Both the position numbers and the translations under genes were made by a program. This document shows, piece by piece, positions 16,261 to 24,921 of a DNA stretch of 37,312 nt (the stretch's first letter is position 1; each line of letters begins with the position of its first letter). Source of the stretch: Lachnospiraceae bacterium (lineage in GTDB: Bacteria; Bacillota; Clostridia; Lachnospirales; Lachnospiraceae); NCBI GenBank assembly GCA_900765975.1, contig CAAFTS010000133.1:1-37312 (forward strand), read 5' to 3'. Under the pieces are notes generated by a model. The model searched no databases. It saw only the letters and a program-made list of their open reading frames with translations, and was not told the DNA's origin.

Positions 16261-17595
16261 ATGAAAAAAAGAATAATCAGTGCAATGTTAGCAGTAACCA
16301 TGATTGCTGGCCTCATAACTGGCTGTGGAGGAAATTCATCGGATAAAGGAAAGGAAGCAGCAGGAGAAGATGGAAAGGTGAAACTTACATTATGGCATAT
16401 GGAAGAAACAGATGCACGGGTACAAGCTTTTCAAGAAGTTATTGATAAGTTTAATGAAAGTCAGTCTGAAGTTGAAGTTTCGGTTGCTGTACAATCGTGG
16501 GACGATGCATACACAAAGGTTCCATCTGCAATACAGGCAGGAAATGGTCCGGATATTTTGCAGGCAATACCAGATTTTTGTTCTGTTATTTATGATATGG
16601 GGGTTGTGCAGGATTTAAGCGATGTAATTAGTGACTTAGATGAAAAGTATAGTTTTTTACAGAGTTCTTTGACACCATATACGTATGAAGATGGTATATA
16701 TGCAGTACCTGCATTTGGAATGGCACAGGTATTATGGTATAGAAAAGATATGTTTGATGCTGCTGGACTAAGTGCGCCGACAACATTTGAAGAATTGTTG
16801 GAGTGTGCAAAAGCACTGACAGATAAAGAGAATAGTAAATATGGAATTGCACTTCCGGCATCGTTGTCAATGGCAACAGACCAGGTACTCTATTCTTTGA
16901 TTGCATCAGCAGGAGGAAAAGATGTTGTAAATGGGGAAAATAAAGTGACATTTAATAATGAAGGAACTGTAGCGGCATTGAAACTATATCAAGAGCTACT
17001 CCAATATGCACCGAGTGATTGTGACACCTATGCTTGGGGCGAACCGCAGGCATTGTTAAATCAGGGGACCATTGCAATGGCGATTGAAAAAGGGCAGTAT
17101 TTGTCAACGTTTGAATCTGAATCAGGTGTTGGTGCAGAAAATCTGTGTTGCGTTCCAATTCCGGTATTGAATGAGTCATGTACGTCTACTAGCATTTATT
17201 ATTCAAATGGATTTATGCTTTTATCTGATGATGAAACAAAAAGAGAAGCGGCAAAAGCCTTTTTTGACTTCATGTTAAGCGAGGAAGCATATGGGGATTT
17301 CTTAAATGCAGAGCCGGGATTGTTCCTTCCTGTGACAGAAACCGGTGGAGAGTATGATAGCTGGTTGTCAAATGAAGTTCTTCAGAAATACCCGGAAGAA
17401 GTAGAAGGACTTTTGGCATCCGCTGAGACAGGAGAGCTTTTTGGATTTACAGATGGTATTTGTGGAAAAATAGGTTCTATTACCGGTCCAAACTTAATTG
17501 CACAGACTTTACAGCAGATAACAGTAAATGGAAAGACAGCAGAAGAAGCTGCTCAATGGGGTCAAAATGCAATGGAAGAAGCTGTTTCTAAATAA
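16261..17595 (+). CDS. Sugar ABC transporter substrate-binding lipoprotein
   Basis: A 444-residue extracytoplasmic binding protein of the carbohydrate (MalE/UgpB-like, family 1) class. It begins with a lipoprotein signal ending LITGC, so Cys22 would be lipidated and hold the protein to the membrane. KLTLWHMEETDARVQAFQEVIDKFNE is interrupted by no gaps and is typical of the family N-terminus, and QAGNGPDI is the usual early motif. AAGGAGG precedes the ATG. Two permease genes follow after a 76-base gap containing a hairpin. The ligand cannot be told from sequence; locus context points to a conjugated sugar or polyol. Confidence 0.93.
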   Translation: MKKRIISAMLAVTMIAGLITGCGGNSSDKGKEAAGEDGKVKLTLWHMEETDARVQAFQEVIDKFNESQSEVEVSVAVQSWDDAYTKVPSAIQAGNGPDILQAIPDFCSVIYDMGVVQDLSDVISDLDEKYSFLQSSLTPYTYEDGIYAVPAFGMAQVLWYRKDMFDAAGLSAPTTFEELLECAKALTDKENSKYGIALPASLSMATDQVLYSLIASAGGKDVVNGENKVTFNNEGTVAALKLYQELLQYAPSDCDTYAWGEPQALLNQGTIAMAIEKGQYLSTFESESGVGAENLCCVPIPVLNESCTSTSIYYSNGFMLLSDDETKREAAKAFFDFMLSEEAYGDFLNAEPGLFLPVTETGGEYDSWLSNEVLQKYPEEVEGLLASAETGELFGFTDGICGKIGSITGPNLIAQTLQQITVNGKTAEEAAQWGQNAMEEAVSK

Positions 17596-17613
17596 GGAAT
17601 GAAAAGAGGAAAT

Positions 17614-17648
17614 AATCGTAAGGGCTGTCAATGGCAGCCTTTCTGATT
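17614..17648 (+). promoter_or_regulatory. Intercistronic hairpin between binding protein and permeases
   Basis: AAGGGCTG (17620-17627) pairs with CAGCCTT (17635-17641) with one bulged G, and AATC/GATT (17614-17617 / 17645-17648) extends it across a small internal loop. There is no long T-run, so it is better read as an mRNA-stabilising or partial-termination element that keeps binding protein in excess over permeases, as known in malE-malF type operons. Confidence 0.5.
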
Positions 17649-17671
17649 ATAAGAGAAAGAGAGAGAACACG

Positions 17672-18556
17672 ATGAAGATGAAAGCAAAGAAAAAACAGGT
17701 ATGGCTTCCTTATGTACTGGTTGCACCGTTGATGGTATGGTTGTTGGTAACTGTTTTTATTCCAGTCGTGAATGTATTTATTGAGAGTTTGAGAAATACT
17801 ACTTATGTAGGGATTAAAGGCGAATTTATAGGACTGGAAAATTATAAGAGTGTTTTGACAGATCGCAACTATTGGACAGCTTGGTTGAAAAGTATTCAAT
17901 GGCTGGTTGGATGTACGGTGCTGCAAACGATTTTAGGATTTGGTGCTGCTTTATTATTGAACGGACATGGAAGGTTTCGTAGAGTAGCAAAGACATGGAG
18001 TATTGTTCCGTGGATTATTCCGACAATTGTTGTTTCGATTATGTGGCAGTGGATATTTAATAGTTCTTATGGAATATTAAATGATCTGTTACAGAAAATG
18101 AATTTAATTACTGAGGGAATCAACTTTTTTGGTGAATCCAAAGCAATGTGGACGTTGATTATCATTAATGTATGGCATTGGTTCCCATTTACAACCATTA
18201 TATTATTGTCTGGACTTGCCACAATTCCAGAGACATTATATGAAAGTGCAGAAGTAGATGGAGCATCTGCATGGCAGAGGTTTCGATATATTACAATGCC
18301 GGGGCTTTCTAAGATTACATTTGCATTAGTTGTGATTGGTACACTCTGGTGTTTCAATATTTTCGATACAATCTTTATTACGACAGAAGGTGGTCCGTTG
18401 AACTTAACAACAACGGTTCCGATTTATATTTACAGAGAAGCATTTAAAAATTATCAGATAGGTCGTTCATCAGCAGTGTCCATTGTGACAGCAATATTGT
18501 TATTGATTTTGGCAAGTGTATTGGCTAAAATTTCAAAACCGTCAGCGGATGAATAG
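17672..18556 (+). CDS. Sugar ABC transporter permease, MalF/UgpA type
   Basis: A 294-residue inner-membrane subunit with about six hydrophobic helices. The EAA loop that docks the ATPase reads ESAEVDGASAWQRFRYITMPGL near residues 190-215. The start at 17672 yields a short basic leader (KMKAKKKQVWLPY) before the first helix. It pairs with the second permease 14 bases downstream. No ATPase gene lies in the locus, so a shared MsmK/MalK-type ATPase elsewhere is expected. Confidence 0.93.
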   Translation: MKMKAKKKQVWLPYVLVAPLMVWLLVTVFIPVVNVFIESLRNTTYVGIKGEFIGLENYKSVLTDRNYWTAWLKSIQWLVGCTVLQTILGFGAALLLNGHGRFRRVAKTWSIVPWIIPTIVVSIMWQWIFNSSYGILNDLLQKMNLITEGINFFGESKAMWTLIIINVWHWFPFTTIILLSGLATIPETLYESAEVDGASAWQRFRYITMPGLSKITFALVVIGTLWCFNIFDTIFITTEGGPLNLTTTVPIYIYREAFKNYQIGRSSAVSIVTAILLLILASVLAKISKPSADE

Positions 18557-18570
18557 GAGGGAAAACAGAT

Positions 18571-19407
18571 ATGAAAAGAAAAATTAGGAAGAGAGGAAGC
18601 GTTCCTTTTATCGGTAAGATTTTTGCTGTATTTCTTGCTTTCATTATTTTATTTCCCTTTTACTGGATTGTGATTTCATCTTTTAAGACAAGTGATACGA
18701 TTGTACATCCAGATTTATGGCCTGTCAAAAGTACATTTGCACATTATCAACAGTTGTTGAGTACACCGACATTTGTATCCGGATTGAAATCAAGTTTGAT
18801 TGTTACAGCCGGAACAGTCGTTATCTTGCTTGTAATTGTTATTATGGCAAGTTATGGATTGTATAGATTTGAATTTAAAGGGAAAGCATTTTTAAATAAA
18901 GTAATATTGTTAGCTTATATTTTTCCAGGCATATTGCTTGTTGTACCGGTGTATGACATTATGGCAAAAATCCATTTAGTTGATTCATATGCAGCATTGA
19001 TTATTATGAATGTGACGTTTGCAGCACCGTTTTGTGTGTGGTTGATGAATGGATTTTTTGCATCTGTTCCGAAATCATTGGATGAATCGGCAGCGCTGGA
19101 TGGTTTGAGTAAAATGGGAATTTTGTTGAAGATACATATTCCACTGCTGAAACCGGGGATTGCAACAGTAGCTGTATACGGGTTGATTTCTGCATGGACA
19201 GAATTTACATTTGCATCTATTTTAGTTATTTCGGATGAGTATAAGACGCTTCCAATTGTTTTGAAAGCGATTACCAGTTCTTATACAGTTCAATGGGGAC
19301 AGATTACAGCATCAGCAACGCTTGCAATGCTTCCAATTATTGTAATTTTTGCCTTTGTAGGAAAATATTTTATTGGTGGGTTAACAGCAGGGGCGATTAA
19401 GGAGTAG
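18571..19407 (+). CDS. Sugar ABC transporter permease, MalG/UgpE type
   Basis: A 278-residue second permease with about six membrane helices. Its first helix ends in the family motif FPFYWIVISSFK, and its EAA loop reads DESAALDGLSKMGILLKIHIPLLKPG. GGAGGG lies about ten bases before the ATG. It closes the transporter part of the operon; the SIS protein gene starts 29 bases after it. Confidence 0.93.
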   Translation: MKRKIRKRGSVPFIGKIFAVFLAFIILFPFYWIVISSFKTSDTIVHPDLWPVKSTFAHYQQLLSTPTFVSGLKSSLIVTAGTVVILLVIVIMASYGLYRFEFKGKAFLNKVILLAYIFPGILLVVPVYDIMAKIHLVDSYAALIIMNVTFAAPFCVWLMNGFFASVPKSLDESAALDGLSKMGILLKIHIPLLKPGIATVAVYGLISAWTEFTFASILVISDEYKTLPIVLKAITSSYTVQWGQITASATLAMLPIIVIFAFVGKYFIGGLTAGAIKE

Positions 19408-19436
19408 CAGTAATTTTGTATAACAGAGGTGTAGCT

Positions 19437-20168
19437 ATGAAAAGATATGAACAATATTTAGAAGGAATAAAAGTGATTGAAACACAAATTCTAAATGACG
19501 AATCAAAAGCAATTGAAACAGTTGCTAATAAAATGGCAGTTACGTTAAAAAATAAAAAACAGATATATTTATTTGGGTGTGGACATTCTCATATTTTAGT
19601 CGAAGAAGCTTTTTACAGAGCAGGAGGGTTGGTTCCAGTAACTCCGATTTTTGATACAGCGCTCATGCTTCATGATGGAGCGGTAAAAAGTTCTCATTTG
19701 GAAAAAATGGAAGAGTATGGAAAACTTGTATTTGAAAGAATAAATATACAGAAGGAAGATATGATTTTTATTTTTTCAAATTCAGGAATTAATGGATGTC
19801 CGATAGAAATTGCAATGCGTGCACATGAAAGGGGAGCTGTAGTAGTTGTTTTTTCTTCAAAAGAGTATGTGAACAAAGAAAGAAGCAGACATTCTTCTGG
19901 CAAATATCTTGTTGATTTTGCCGATTATATTATCGATACGCATGTTCCACATGGAGATGCACTTGTTAAAGTGAATAATAATAGGATTGCACCTGGCTCT
20001 ACGATATCAGGAGCATTGATATGGAATATGTTGATTTCACAGTTGTCAGAAGAAGAAGAAAAATTAGGTATAGAAAGAGAATTTTTTGTGAGTGGAAATA
20101 TTGAAGGCGGAGCGGAAATGAATCAACGATATATTAAAAAATATCAGACAAAGATCAGCAGTCTGTAA
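19437..20168 (+). CDS. SIS-domain sugar-phosphate-binding protein (UPF0309-like)
   Basis: Cytosolic protein of 243 residues with a sugar isomerase (SIS) fold that usually binds phosphorylated sugars for isomerisation or sensing. Visible motifs are IYLFGCGHSH, AGGLVPVTPIFD, the Ser-rich phosphate loop IFSNSGINGCPIEIA, and VVVFSSKEY. It has no DNA-binding domain, unlike RpiR regulators. The ATG at 19437 is preferred over an upstream TTG at 19416 because AGAGGTG lies about five bases before it. UPF0309-type proteins often sit beside amino-sugar genes, which fits the sugar kinase that follows. Whether it is an isomerase, an etherase-like lyase or a binding protein is open. Confidence 0.82.
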   Translation: MKRYEQYLEGIKVIETQILNDESKAIETVANKMAVTLKNKKQIYLFGCGHSHILVEEAFYRAGGLVPVTPIFDTALMLHDGAVKSSHLEKMEEYGKLVFERINIQKEDMIFIFSNSGINGCPIEIAMRAHERGAVVVVFSSKEYVNKERSRHSSGKYLVDFADYIIDTHVPHGDALVKVNNNRIAPGSTISGALIWNMLISQLSEEEEKLGIEREFFVSGNIEGGAEMNQRYIKKYQTKISSL

Positions 20169-20249
20169 TCAGAAATATACGATGGAAAAGATTAAGATAG
20201 GAATGGTTTATAACATAGGCATAAGTTGAGAAAAACAGGAGAAGGTTAT

Positions 20250-21785
20250 ATGAATCAAATATATCTTGGAATAGATTGTGGGACAACAAGCATCAAATGT
20301 ATGGCAATTAATGAAAAAGGAAAAAAGTTATATGTAGCATCACGAATGCATGTGACAAATTCTCCAAAGGAAGGATGGATGGAGCAAGACCCGGCAGGAT
20401 GGGTTCAACCTATGTTTGAAACAGTGCGAGAGTGTGTATCTGCTGTGGGAAAAGAGAACATAAAAGCACTGGCATTATCGGGACACATGAGTTCTCCGGT
20501 ATTTTTGGATGATAAAAATCAACCGCTTTACCCATGTATGACAGTTGGCGATGCGCGTTGTGAAAATCAGGCTGAATCTTTGATAAAGGGGTATGAAGAC
20601 AAGTTTAAAACACGAACAAACAACAAACCTTTGGCTTGTTTTGTCGCACCTAAAATACTCTGGTTTATACAAAATGAGCCGGAAAAATATAAACAAACAA
20701 AAACAGTCATAATGGCAAAAGATTATCTTCGTTATGTACTGACGGGAATTTTGAATACGGATACAACAGATGCAGGAAATACGCTTTTATTTGATGAAAA
20801 AAGCGGAACATGGGATGAGGATTTTATTACAGAATTGGGAATCCGAAATGATATTTTTCCGAGAATAATACAGGCAACAGATTATGTGGGACCTGTTTTG
20901 CCGGACATAGCCAAGGAATGTAATTTACCACCGGAAGTGTCTGTTTATTGTGGCGGTGCAGATATGGCGTGCAGTCAAATAGGAACGGGAAGTTTTCAAG
21001 AAGGAATATTGGCGATTACACTTAGCACGTCGGGGCAAGTATGTATGAACATATCAGAGCATATGGATGTCGGATATGGAAAAGTGACATTTCATCCCAG
21101 TGTAGTGAAAGGAAAAAAATATGCGATGGGCTCTGTTTTTTCAGGAGGATTAGCCTTGAACTGGTGTTACCGGATACTTTCTGGAAAAGAAAAACTGTCG
21201 AAAGAAGATTTGAATAAAATGAGTCTGCTTGCGGGGGAAAGTATTTCAGGAAAACCGGGAAGTGACGGAGTTGTATTTCTTCCATTTTTAACCGGAAGCG
21301 GCTCGCCCTATTTTTATACGACAGATCGTGCATCATTTGTAGGAATGTCTACGACAACAAATGATAAATCAATATTCCAGGCTGTTATGGAGGGCGTTTC
21401 TTATAATATTAAAGAAAGTGTGGAATTAATGAATGAAATGGCAGGAGAGATCACTACCATATATTTGAGCGGTGGTGGTACACACGTAAAAGCATGGATT
21501 CGCATTTTAACAGATATCATAGGGAAAAAGATTTATATATTGGAAGAATCTGATGCATCTACATTAGGTGCTGCTTTGATAGCGGCAGCTGGTGACAGAC
21601 AAGAATTGAATTTTGAGAAAATATCTGCAGAAGCAATGCGTGTTGTTGAGACAGTAATTCCGGATATGGACAGAACAGAAAAATATAAGTATTTGTATTC
21701 CGTATATAAAGAATATTACCAAATGCTGCAAGTGATGTATCAAAAGATAGAAGATCTTGTCAAAGAAGGTGGAAAGTGTGAATAA
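20250..21785 (+). CDS. FGGY-family carbohydrate kinase, xylulokinase-like
   Basis: An ATP-dependent kinase of 511 residues for a ketose, polyol or related sugar. The N-terminal phosphate loop is YLGIDCGTTSIKC. WMEQDP, as in xylulokinases, follows, and the catalytic aspartate is D238 in CGGADMACSQIG. The C-terminal ATP-binding motif is SGGGTHVKAWIRILTDI, then SDASTLGAALIAA. Length matches xylulokinase/gluconokinase/glycerokinase relatives; closer assignment is unsafe. The ATG at 20250 follows AGGAGAAGG; a TTG at 20226 has no such site. The stop overlaps the next gene by eight bases, a sign of translational coupling. Confidence 0.88.
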   Translation: MNQIYLGIDCGTTSIKCMAINEKGKKLYVASRMHVTNSPKEGWMEQDPAGWVQPMFETVRECVSAVGKENIKALALSGHMSSPVFLDDKNQPLYPCMTVGDARCENQAESLIKGYEDKFKTRTNNKPLACFVAPKILWFIQNEPEKYKQTKTVIMAKDYLRYVLTGILNTDTTDAGNTLLFDEKSGTWDEDFITELGIRNDIFPRIIQATDYVGPVLPDIAKECNLPPEVSVYCGGADMACSQIGTGSFQEGILAITLSTSGQVCMNISEHMDVGYGKVTFHPSVVKGKKYAMGSVFSGGLALNWCYRILSGKEKLSKEDLNKMSLLAGESISGKPGSDGVVFLPFLTGSGSPYFYTTDRASFVGMSTTTNDKSIFQAVMEGVSYNIKESVELMNEMAGEITTIYLSGGGTHVKAWIRILTDIIGKKIYILEESDASTLGAALIAAAGDRQELNFEKISAEAMRVVETVIPDMDRTEKYKYLYSVYKEYYQMLQVMYQKIEDLVKEGGKCE

Positions 21786-22959
21786 AGAATTAGTGGAGCT
21801 GACAAAACGTTTTATTGCAGTTCCAGGGTATTCTGAACTTGCGGAAAAAGAAACGAAGATGGCAGAAACCTTATATAAAGAGTTATGCAGCATGGGACTG
21901 CCGGCGCAATTGTTGGATTATGATGGAAGATATAACGTTGTCTGTGAATATGAGGGAGAGCAGATAGGGCCGACAGTCGTATTGTGTACGCATTTGGATA
22001 CGGTTCCGCCGTATGAAATGCAAAACCCATTTGAGGGAAAAGTGGAAAATGGCAGATTATATGGTCGTGGTGCAGTTGACGTACGGGGGATTCTTGCAGC
22101 GATGTCGCTGGTCATGAAACGTTTGTTTGAAGAGAAGACGGAAATCTGTGGAAAAATCCGATTTCTTGCAGTGTCAGATGAAGAGAGCGGTTCTTATGGT
22201 ATGCGAAAAGAGATTGAGAATGGGTATGATGCAGATTTGACAATTGTCGGTGAACCTACAGAACTTCAATTAGGCATTGCACATAAAGGTGTTTCATGGA
22301 TACAGGCAGATTTTAGTGGGAAAACCGCACATGGAAGTGTGCCGGAGGAAGGGCATAATGCAATCTATGATGCCAATCGTTTTATACAATATATTGTAGA
22401 GGATTTGATTCCCAAATTAAAGGATAGAAAAGAGCATAAACTTCTGGGGACGGCCTCTATCAATGTGGGACGAATCGACGGAGGAACAAGACCTACGATT
22501 GTTCCTGAATTTTGCAGGGTGCAAATAGATCGGCGACTTGTTCCGGACGAGGATATTGTACAAGTATTAAATGAGATTACAGAAGAGGCCAGAAAAGTAA
22601 ATGACGGAAAAGCAGATTTTGAAATAAAAGCAATTTTGGGAGATGAGGAACATCCATTTCCACCACTGGACTCGGGCAGGTATCAATCTATCTTGACTTG
22701 CCTTAGTCAGACGGTTTCAAAAATTACTGGCAGTCAAAAAAATATAATCGGACTTCCGTATTGGACCGATGCAGCTTTACCGGGATATTATACGGGGAAA
22801 GCTGCGGTTGTAATTGGTCCGGGCAATATCGCGCAGGCGCATTCCAATAATGAATATATTGATATCAGCCAGTTGGAGCAGTCTGTAGAAGTGTATGATT
22901 CCATGGTAAGAGCGATATCTGAATTATACAGAAAGGAGGGGGAGAATGCGTTTAAATAA
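21778..22959 (+). CDS. M20-family metallopeptidase/amidohydrolase (ArgE/DapE type)
   Basis: A 393-residue di-metal hydrolase predicted to cut an amide or peptide bond, for example an N-acyl group or a dipeptide. Metal ligands and the catalytic base are visible: H72 (CTHLDTVP), D101 (GRGAVDVRG), E135-E136 (DEESGSYG), E159 (VGEPTE) and a late His in QAHSNNEY. The lid domain contains the usual HGSVP dimer motif. The GTG at 21778 is preferred because AAGGTGG stands six bases before it; the first codons overlap the kinase stop. The overlap with the next gene is 14 bases. Its placement between a sugar kinase and a PLP enzyme suggests that it deacylates or splits the imported conjugate. Confidence 0.88.
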   Translation: MNKELVELTKRFIAVPGYSELAEKETKMAETLYKELCSMGLPAQLLDYDGRYNVVCEYEGEQIGPTVVLCTHLDTVPPYEMQNPFEGKVENGRLYGRGAVDVRGILAAMSLVMKRLFEEKTEICGKIRFLAVSDEESGSYGMRKEIENGYDADLTIVGEPTELQLGIAHKGVSWIQADFSGKTAHGSVPEEGHNAIYDANRFIQYIVEDLIPKLKDRKEHKLLGTASINVGRIDGGTRPTIVPEFCRVQIDRRLVPDEDIVQVLNEITEEARKVNDGKADFEIKAILGDEEHPFPPLDSGRYQSILTCLSQTVSKITGSQKNIIGLPYWTDAALPGYYTGKAAVVIGPGNIAQAHSNNEYIDISQLEQSVEVYDSMVRAISELYRKEGENAFK

Positions 22960-23674
22960 AAAGGTTTCTCTGGTAGCCAGCGGAGATATGGCTCTGAGTA
23001 TGACACATCCTTGTGATTGCAATGCATACTTGATAGATTGTGGAACAGAATCAGTATTGATCGATACAGGTACGGGATTGGACAGTGAGAAAGTTATCTG
23101 CGAATTGAAGAAGGATATGGCAAGCCCATTGACTCATATATTGATCACACATCATCACGCGGATCATATCGGTGGCTTAAATGAAATAAGAGAATATTTT
23201 CATGCACAAGTGGTAACTTCGTTTCTTGAAAAAGGGTCGATAGAAAAAGCAGATGAGACAGTTACGGGATTAGAAGCGGCAAGAAATGCAGGTTACTATC
23301 CCTCGGATTACGGTATAAAGAGTGCAGTAGTGGACAAAGTCGTGAAAGCTGGAGAACACATGAAGATAGGGGACGAAGAGATTTATGTCTTGGATGCTAC
23401 CGGTCATAGTCTTGGAGGTGTGTGTTATTATTTTCCAAAAGATAAGATGGTATTTGTCGGAGATTTGATTATGCATGGAGGATATATTAATCTACAAAAT
23501 ATTCCGGGAGCAAATTTGCAGAAATACGCAGAAAGTGTAATAGCGTTGGAAAAATTAGAGGTAGAACAATTTTATTCCGGTCATGGGAATTTCAGCCTAA
23601 ACAGAGGGAAAATACATATTGAAAAAGCGGCAAAGGCATTTCGAAATCTTGGTGTTCCTCCTAATTTTGTCTGA
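22946..23674 (+). CDS. Metallo-beta-lactamase-fold hydrolase
   Basis: A 242-residue binuclear-metal hydrolase. The signature HHHADH (H69-H74) follows ILIT, as in glyoxalase II-like and lactonase-like members; further ligands are in DATGHSLGG and FVGDLI, with a late YSGHG. The start lies inside the M20 gene (14-base overlap) with AAGGAGGGGG upstream, so the two are translationally coupled. Substrates of this fold range from lactones and thioesters to phosphodiesters. A lactone or ester of the sugar pathway is a reasonable guess but not demonstrated. Confidence 0.85.
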   Translation: MRLNKKVSLVASGDMALSMTHPCDCNAYLIDCGTESVLIDTGTGLDSEKVICELKKDMASPLTHILITHHHADHIGGLNEIREYFHAQVVTSFLEKGSIEKADETVTGLEAARNAGYYPSDYGIKSAVVDKVVKAGEHMKIGDEEIYVLDATGHSLGGVCYYFPKDKMVFVGDLIMHGGYINLQNIPGANLQKYAESVIALEKLEVEQFYSGHGNFSLNRGKIHIEKAAKAFRNLGVPPNFV

Positions 23675-23734
23675 AAGTACATTTGGAAAATGGATGGAGT
23701 TACGAAATGGAATGCGAGGGAAGGAGGTTGGCAG

Positions 23735-24919
23735 ATGCATGCAAAAAAGTTAAAGTGTTGGAAGTGTAACTGGGAAGGGGCACTTGCAATGAAATATGAA
23801 TGTCCTGTGTGTGGAAATTCCCTTGAAGTTGTATATGATTATGAAGAAGTGAAAAAGGAAAATCTGGAAAAGGCATTATCCGGATGCAGTGGATTGTGGA
23901 GTTTTACTGAACTTTTACCGGTGCGCGATCCAGAACATATTATTTCTTTAAATGAAGGAGCGACTCCTTTATATCGTTCTTCTGAAGAGTTTGAATGCCG
24001 GGTTTATTGGAAAGATGAGACAAGAAATCCGACATTGTCATTTAAAGACAGACCAAATTCGGTAGGGATATCGGTTGCAAAAGAATTTGGATTTCAGAAT
24101 GTAAGCATCGCATCTACAGGAAACGGAGGTGCGTCACTTTCGGCATATGCGGCAAAAGGAAAAATGCAATGTCATATATGTATACCGGAATCTACTCCAC
24201 AGGGGAAAGTGGTACAGGCAGAATATCATGGTGCAGAGTTAGTATTGTGTAAAGGTGATTATAGCGATAGTTATCAATACAATAAGCGGCAGAGTGAAAA
24301 AAATAAATGGGCAAACATGACATCAACTTACTTGAATCCTTATACGATGGAAGGGGATAAAACGATTGCTTATGAATTGTTTATACAACTAGGAAGAAAG
24401 GTGCCGGAATGGGTTGTTGTTCCTTTAGGAGCAGGAGCAATGCTGACGGGAATTTATAAGGGATTTGTTGAATTAAAAAAGTTGGGATTTTGCAGCGAAC
24501 TTCCGAAGATGATAGGAGTACAGGCAGAAGGATGTGCACCAATTGTAGATGCATGGTTAAACAAACAAGATGAAGTGCAGCACTGGGATAAGTGCAGGAC
24601 AATCGCAGGTGCGATCGCAGATCCTTTAAAAGGTTATGAAAAAGACGGTACTAGAACACTTCATTGCATATATGAGTCAAAAGGGGCTGCAGTTAAGGTT
24701 TCCGATAAAGAAATTATGTATTGGGTGAAACAATTGGCAGAGCGGGACGGCTTGTTTGTAGAACCGGCATCGGCATCGGCAGCAGCGGCAATCGCACAAT
24801 TGCTTAAAGAACGTGTGATCAAAGAAGATGAGACTGCTATAGGAATTATTACAGCACATGGGTTGAAGGATAGCGAAGAATTGGAAAAATACATAGAACA
24901 TGCCAGAGAGGACGGTTGA
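23735..24919 (+). CDS. Threonine synthase-like PLP-dependent enzyme with zinc ribbon
   Basis: A 394-residue fold-type II PLP enzyme. The N-terminus carries a four-cysteine ribbon (C8, C11, C23, C26), as in the archaeal-type threonine synthase / cysteate synthase group. The PLP lysine is K104 in LSFKDRPN, with the phosphate-binding loop STGNGGAS and a C-terminal EPASASAAAA motif. The ATG at 23735 has GAAGGAGG upstream; an in-frame start at 23690 has none. It lies in a catabolic operon and not beside hom or thrB, so a role in threonine synthesis is doubtful. A beta- or gamma-elimination or replacement on an amino acid released by the M20 enzyme would fit better, especially with a RidA-like gene in the same unit. 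Confidence 0.82.
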   Translation: MHAKKLKCWKCNWEGALAMKYECPVCGNSLEVVYDYEEVKKENLEKALSGCSGLWSFTELLPVRDPEHIISLNEGATPLYRSSEEFECRVYWKDETRNPTLSFKDRPNSVGISVAKEFGFQNVSIASTGNGGASLSAYAAKGKMQCHICIPESTPQGKVVQAEYHGAELVLCKGDYSDSYQYNKRQSEKNKWANMTSTYLNPYTMEGDKTIAYELFIQLGRKVPEWVVVPLGAGAMLTGIYKGFVELKKLGFCSELPKMIGVQAEGCAPIVDAWLNKQDEVQHWDKCRTIAGAIADPLKGYEKDGTRTLHCIYESKGAAVKVSDKEIMYWVKQLAERDGLFVEPASASAAAAIAQLLKERVIKEDETAIGIITAHGLKDSEELEKYIEHAREDG

Positions 24920-24921
24920 AA

